In this document: positions 63,742 through 64,000 of the stretch, in pieces
How the letters are laid out: the number at the start of each line of letters is the position of its first letter
How positions within the stretch are numbered: the stretch's first letter is position 1
Origin: Sphaerolaimus hirsutus
Lineage: Eukaryota; Nematoda; Chromadorea; Monhysterida; Sphaerolaimidae
Direction of reading: 5' to 3'
Assembly (NCBI GenBank): GCA_964036195.1
Contig: OZ038460.1
Span: 62,001-126,000 of the forward strand
DNA length: 64,000 bases
The notes under the pieces: model-generated
Databases searched by the model: none
What the model was told of the DNA's origin: nothing
Seen by the model: the letters and a program-made list of their open reading frames with translations, nothing else
Translations under genes and position numbers: made by a program

Positions 63742-64000
63742 TAGGGTTCAAACGGGATCCCGATCCCGGATCCCGTGAAATTCCGGGATTTAGCAGTCCC
63801 GATCCCGATCCCGAAACTTTTCAAATCCCGATCCCGAAAAAATTAGTGGAAATAATCAAACGTGAAAAAACGACGTTTTTGCATGCAAAAATGTGAACGC
63901 AAACCCCCCAGCGTTCATTTTATGCCACGTTTCTGGCATCCAACAGTGTTTTTAGACCTTTATGAACAACTGTGGATGCCAAAACATTGGACAAAATCTC
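63742..64000. mobile_element. hAT-type MITE with GATCCC-hexamer core, copy 4 (cut by window end)
   Basis: Begins TAGGGTTCAAACGGGATCCC and continues into the same unique centre before the window ends. Confidence 0.85.

Overview
This is a eukaryotic, almost certainly metazoan (probably invertebrate) genomic window. Coding sequence is split into short exons with GT-AG introns. All recognisable proteins have animal relatives: DOP1/dopey, an A20/AN1 zinc-finger protein of the ZFAND5/6 type, and a tail-anchored Bcl-2 family protein. Most of the DNA is made of short non-coding inverted-repeat elements, often nested. I saw no bacterial operons, rRNA genes or CRISPR arrays.

Layout. (1) 278-15814, minus strand: 27 chained exons covering about 1460 residues of the central and C-terminal part of a DOP1 (protein dopey) homologue, a large Golgi/endosome trafficking protein. 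A 200-bp run of N (15815-16014) cuts the gene, and its N-terminal part was not found elsewhere in the window. (2) 17839-21657, plus strand: a small three-exon gene for a roughly 150-residue protein made of repeated DG(T/C)K beta-hairpin-like units. (3) 22-40 kb: mostly repeats, with GC-rich patches at 23.7-24.3, 25.4-26.3, 28.2-28.5 and 38.4-38.6 kb that could be promoters or non-coding 5' exons. (4) 40100-44374, plus strand: a complete four-exon A20/AN1 zinc-finger gene (227 residues). (5) 53189-57427, minus strand: four exons of a Bcl-2 family gene with BH3-like, BH1 and BH2 motifs and a C-terminal membrane anchor; the 5' end was not found. (6) 61015-61696, plus strand: two exons of an unrecognised charged, coiled-coil-like protein.

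The most interesting signal is an introner-like element. In the DOP1 gene three whole introns (5327-5518, 10998-11189, 12481-12672) are each exactly 192 bp. All three are copies of one inverted-repeat element that runs from GTGCCAGT(C/G)CC to GGNACTGCCCCCAG, so the element itself supplies both splice sites. All lie in the same orientation relative to transcription, in phase 0 or phase 2, and the exons join cleanly across them. A fourth, longer copy makes a GT-AG unit on the plus strand at 24259-24578. Another DOP1 copy (15419-15655) has lost the terminal AG by one base. Diverged copies, including a longer subfamily, are scattered through the intergenic DNA.

A second theme is a set of unrelated-looking MITE families that all leave 8-bp target duplications, as hAT elements do. 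Families with these terminal sequences were found: TAGGGTTCAAACGGGAT (core full of GATCCC hexamers), CAGGGTTGG, CAGGGGT, CA(A/G)GGACGTA(G/T)CCAG, CAGAGTTGTTAAAA, TAGTGATGGAAA (core full of GCGCCA) and CAACGATGG. A third group starts and ends with the palindromic-type end ACCGTATTTCCTCGAA, next to TA. No transposase ORF was seen, so all of these would have to be mobilised in trans.
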